This document shows positions 61,798 through 64,000 of a DNA stretch of 64,000 bases, in pieces. How positions within the stretch are numbered: position 1 is the stretch's first letter; each line of letters begins with the position of its first letter. The stretch is from Gammaproteobacteria bacterium. GTDB lineage: Bacteria > Pseudomonadota > Gammaproteobacteria > Steroidobacterales > GCA-2729495. The stretch lies in the NCBI GenBank assembly GCA_024229935.1, contig JAAERX010000074.1, forward strand, positions 1 through 64,000. Direction: 5' to 3'. The position numbers and the translations under genes are program-made. Below the pieces are notes generated by a model. The model saw only the letters and a program-made list of their open reading frames with translations. It did no database searches and was not told the origin of the DNA.

Positions 61798-61858
61798 TTG
61801 CTTACGGAGGCTGGTACTGGTATAAAACGCAACCCCAAATCATCCGGACAGTCCGGAT
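61798..61858 (+). promoter_or_regulatory. rpmBG promoter and leader hairpin
   Basis: TTGCTT at 61798-61803 and TATAAA at 61821-61826, with 17 bp between them, form a good sigma70 promoter just after radC. Sixteen bases further lies a perfect 7-bp inverted repeat ATCCGGA-cag-TCCGGAT (61842-61858), in the likely 5' leader of rpmB mRNA. It has no T-run and so is not an obvious attenuator; it could be a regulatory or stabilising hairpin. Confidence 0.65.
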
Positions 61859-61891
61859 CGATTTAACTAATTGATTTATAAGAGGTTGCTC

Positions 61892-62128
61892 ATGTCCCGC
61901 GTCTGTCAGGTCACCGGAAAAAAACCGATGGCCGGAAATAACGTATCGCACGCTAACAACAGGACGCGACGCCGTTTCCTGCCCAATCTTCACAGCAAAA
62001 GGATTTGGGTAGAGAGCGAGCAGCGCCATGTGAAACTACGCGTTTCCTCAAAAGGCCTGCGCATTATTGACAAACTGGGTATTGATAAAGTGCTTAGCAA
62101 CCTGCGCGCCAAGGGCGTCAAGCTTTAA
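61892..62128 (+). CDS. rpmB: Ribosomal protein L28
   Basis: This 78-aa L28 protein, [20 protein letters not shown] onwards, binds 23S rRNA of the large subunit. AGAGG ten bases upstream supports the ATG at 61892; a longer frame from 61871 is not conserved. L33 follows 13 bp later, as in nearly all gammaproteobacteria. Confidence 0.98.
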   Translation: MSRVCQVTGKKPMAGNNVSHANNRTRRRFLPNLHSKRIWVESEQRHVKLRVSSKGLRIIDKLGIDKVLSNLRAKGVKL

Positions 62129-62141
62129 AGGAAGCTGAATC

Positions 62142-62297
62142 ATGAGAGACAAAATTAAACTGGTTTCATCAGCAGGTACCGGCCACTACTACACAACGGA
62201 CAAGAACAAGCGTCTTCATCCTGAAAAGCTGGAAACCAAAAAGTACGATCCCGTGGTTCGTAAACACGTGATGTACAAAGAGGCAAAGATTAAGTAA
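62142..62297 (+). CDS. rpmG: Ribosomal protein L33
   Basis: This 51-aa L33 protein begins [20 protein letters not shown] and ends MYKEAKIK. The residues where zinc-binding cysteines occur in C+ forms are not cysteines, so this is the zinc-free (C-) type. AAAGGAAG precedes the ATG. A strong terminator follows at 62378. Confidence 0.97.
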   Translation: MRDKIKLVSSAGTGHYYTTDKNKRLHPEKLETKKYDPVVRKHVMYKEAKIK

Positions 62298-62377
62298 ATC
62301 TGGGCTTTCAACCAGTGCAGCCAGCTGAAAGGTTAAACACACTTATACCGGGGCTCCAAATGAACCAAGGTAAAAAA

Positions 62378-62400
62378 GCCCGCTCAAAGCGGGCTTTTTT
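62378..62400 (+). terminator. Rho-independent terminator of rpmBG
   Basis: The stem gcccgc/gcgggc with a TCAAA loop (62378-62394) is followed by six Ts. An A-run precedes it, so it could also work on the other strand. Confidence 0.93.
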
Positions 62401-62452
62401 GTGCACAGATACATATATAGTGAGGTATTAAGCTAAGGACACCGTCACAAGA

Positions 62453-63268
62453 ATGCCCGAATTACCTGAGGTAGAGACCACGCGATACGGCATTGCGCCC
62501 GCACTGGAAGGTCAGAAAATTACAGCACTGGTGATACGTGAGCCTCGGTTACGCTGGCCGATACCTAAAGACCTGCCAGAAAAACTGCAGGGACAAATTG
62601 TGAACAGCGTCAAACGTCGGGCAAAATACCTGCTCCTTGAAACTCAATCTGGCAGCGCCATGATTCATCTTGGTATGTCCGGAAGTATGCGCATCGTAAG
62701 CACTCAGGACGCGCCTGAGAAACATGATCATTTTGATATTGTCACTGCAGCAGGTGACATCATTCGTTATAACGACCCACGCCGTTTTGGCTCCTTACTC
62801 TGGGCTGGCTTAAACCCGGACACACATGCTTTGTTACGCAAACTGGGCCCGGAGCCTTTGGAAGAGGGTTTCACCGGTGTATACCTTTGGGAGTCCAGCC
62901 GGAGTCGCCGAATTAGTATTAAGCAACACATTATGAACAGTAAAGTTGTAGCAGGTGTGGGCAACATCTATGCCAATGAGGCTTTATTTATGGCAGGTAT
63001 TCATCCCGCCAGGCAGGCAGGCCGAATTGCTTTACCACGCATGGAAAACCTAAGTAAAGAAATAAAAACTGTGCTTACAGCAGCCATCAAACAAGGTGGC
63101 ACAACTCTACGTGACTATCGTGGTGGCGATGGAAAACCGGGTTATTTTAAACAGGAGTTACGGGTGTATGAGCGTGGCAACCAGCCCTGTAAAACCTGCG
63201 GCACACCCATCAAACAAATAGTGCAGGGACAGCGCGCGACCTACTACTGCAAACACTGTCAGCGCTAA
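62453..63268 (+). CDS. mutM: Formamidopyrimidine-DNA glycosylase
   Basis: MutM removes 8-oxoguanine and opened purines from DNA and cuts the AP site. The 271-aa protein starts with the catalytic PELPEVETTRYGI, where Pro1 (after Met removal) and Glu2 act. It has DHFDIVTAAGDIIRYNDPRR, the H2TH segment VVAGVGNIYANEALF and the C-terminal zinc finger CKTCGTPIKQ...YYCKHCQR. Length is typical. It is right after rpmG, as in E. coli. Confidence 0.97.
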   Translation: MPELPEVETTRYGIAPALEGQKITALVIREPRLRWPIPKDLPEKLQGQIVNSVKRRAKYLLLETQSGSAMIHLGMSGSMRIVSTQDAPEKHDHFDIVTAAGDIIRYNDPRRFGSLLWAGLNPDTHALLRKLGPEPLEEGFTGVYLWESSRSRRISIKQHIMNSKVVAGVGNIYANEALFMAGIHPARQAGRIALPRMENLSKEIKTVLTAAIKQGGTTLRDYRGGDGKPGYFKQELRVYERGNQPCKTCGTPIKQIVQGQRATYYCKHCQR

Positions 63269-63282
63269 GCACTAAATATTCT

Positions 63283-64000
63283 TTAGTAAACTCTGCCCTC
63301 TCCTTCGCCACGGGGGTCTGTCACAGAGCTCACTTTATTAGTTGCATAATCCCAGGTCACCACATTCATATTACCAAAAGGACGCCGGGACTCTGACAGT
63401 TTATGGCCCATAGCTTGCAAAAGCTCGATATCTGCAACATCAATTGCACCAGGCTCATAATTTACTACATCAGGCAAATACTGATGATGGAAACGCTTCT
63501 GACTAACCATCTCCTCTGCATCTGCACCACGTTCCCAGGCAAGTGCTGCCTGCAACACCATAGTTATAATTCGGCTGCCCCCCGGTGTACCTACAATAGC
63601 TATACCCCGGTCTGATTCCAGAAAGCTCGGTGACATGCTTGAAAGTGGTCGCTTAGCAGCAGCTATCGAGTTTGCTTCATCACCAATCAAACCAAATTCA
63701 TTGGGAACGCCTTTCTTGATAGAAAAATCATCCATCTCATTATTAAGAACAACACCAGTACCGGGGGCAATAAATCCTGCTCCGTACCATGTGTTCACCG
63801 TAATGGTGGCAGATACCCGATTACCCGCCTTATCAAGGACTGAAAAATGGGTTGTCTGGCGCCCTTCTGAGCCATCCGTATCTATACCTTCAAGACTTGA
63901 GCTTGCCAAAGCCTGGTTACTCACGACCTTCTGTCTGTGAACCTGTAGATAATCCTCACCAAGAAGCCTGTCTAAAGGCATGGCTACAAAATCCGGGTCT
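63283..64000 (-). CDS. ggt: Gamma-glutamyltransferase, C-terminal part (cut by window edge)
   Basis: At least 239 residues are visible, reaching the right edge without a start (the frame stays open, reading DPDFVAMPLDRLLGEDYL upstream of the first ATG at 63981). The autocleavage/catalytic Thr lies in QTTHFSVLDKAGNRVSATIT, near 63855, which begins the small subunit. Substrate-binding GTPGGSRIITMVLQ and the end MNVVTWDYATNKVSSVTDPR-GEG are seen. The enzyme splits or transfers the gamma-glutamyl group of glutathione in the periplasm. The large subunit is beyond the window. Confidence 0.92.
   Translation of the reverse strand, partial: DPDFVAMPLDRLLGEDYLQVHRQKVVSNQALASSSLEGIDTDGSEGRQTTHFSVLDKAGNRVSATITVNTWYGAGFIAPGTGVVLNNEMDDFSIKKGVPNEFGLIGDEANSIAAAKRPLSSMSPSFLESDRGIAIVGTPGGSRIITMVLQAALAWERGADAEEMVSQKRFHHQYLPDVVNYEPGAIDVADIELLQAMGHKLSESRRPFGNMNVVTWDYATNKVSSVTDPRGEGEGRVY

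Noticed and set aside
1-64000. tRNA, rRNA, CRISPR or prophage
   Set aside because: No T-loop-type tRNA patterns, rRNA stretches, regularly spaced repeats or phage genes were noticed by eye; a tool search could still find a missed tRNA.

Overview
The window looks like chromosomal DNA of a non-model gammaproteobacterium. Several blocks keep the classic gammaproteobacterial gene order: polA / sRNA-like locus / engB / cytochrome c4 / dsbA (as around Spot 42 and ErsA), an exonuclease III/Crc-type gene divergent from pyrE (as in pseudomonads), and dut-coaBC-radC-rpmB-rpmG-mutM. I saw no rRNA, tRNA, CRISPR array, intact insertion sequence or prophage. All calls come from reading the sequence without database searches.

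Layout. 0-10 kb: a cut quinone oxidoreductase, a ferredoxin-reductase-type flavoprotein, two related membrane-anchored proteins, gshA, a DUF2845 protein, mdh, fadE and a DUF4399 lipoprotein. 10-14.6 kb: an incomplete mevalonate pathway (HMG-CoA synthase, phosphomevalonate kinase, diphosphomevalonate decarboxylase) beside ispA, which is unusual for this class. 14.7-20 kb: an ExeA/GspB-like pair, an ABC exporter, and a divergent pair that looks like a tandem FlhD protein facing an FlhC protein. 20-29.3 kb: an NRDE protein, then argR and a long arginine operon, argG-(P-loop protein)-argC-argD-argF'-argB-argH. Its carbamoyltransferase is of the N-acyl-ornithine type, and the residue at its acyl-selectivity position (Ala90) points to succinyl rather than acetyl intermediates. 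No acyltransferase or deacylase of known type is present, and the P-loop protein (DUF1611-like) is translationally coupled to argC. 29.3-38 kb: lptM, polA, a candidate structured sRNA, engB, cytochrome c4, a DsbA lipoprotein and a molybdopterin operon (moaE, moaD, mocA-like) with a possible 25-codon ORF in it.

38-51.7 kb is an accessory surface-glycan-like region: a carbamoyltransferase/SxtJ/DUF5989 triad, a decayed coding fragment, a protein resembling ferredoxin-dependent bilin reductases, a GT117/DUF2723 membrane glycosyltransferase, an epimerase, an anchored SGNH hydrolase, two tandem prolyl-4-hydroxylase-like oxygenases, a GT4 glycosyltransferase and an endonuclease/exonuclease/phosphatase-family protein with a DUF5329 partner. 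51.7-54.2 kb is one large beta-propeller lipoprotein containing Cys-rich tandem repeats. 54.5-64 kb is housekeeping: trmB, Rieske protein, ampG, xthA, pyrE, dut, coaBC, radC, rpmBG, mutM and the C-terminal part of a gamma-glutamyltransferase.

The strongest candidates for undescribed biology are the FlhD-FlhD / FlhC-like divergent pair, the probable succinyl-type arginine operon with its P-loop protein, the bilin-reductase-like protein in a glycan cluster, and the structured RNA downstream of polA.
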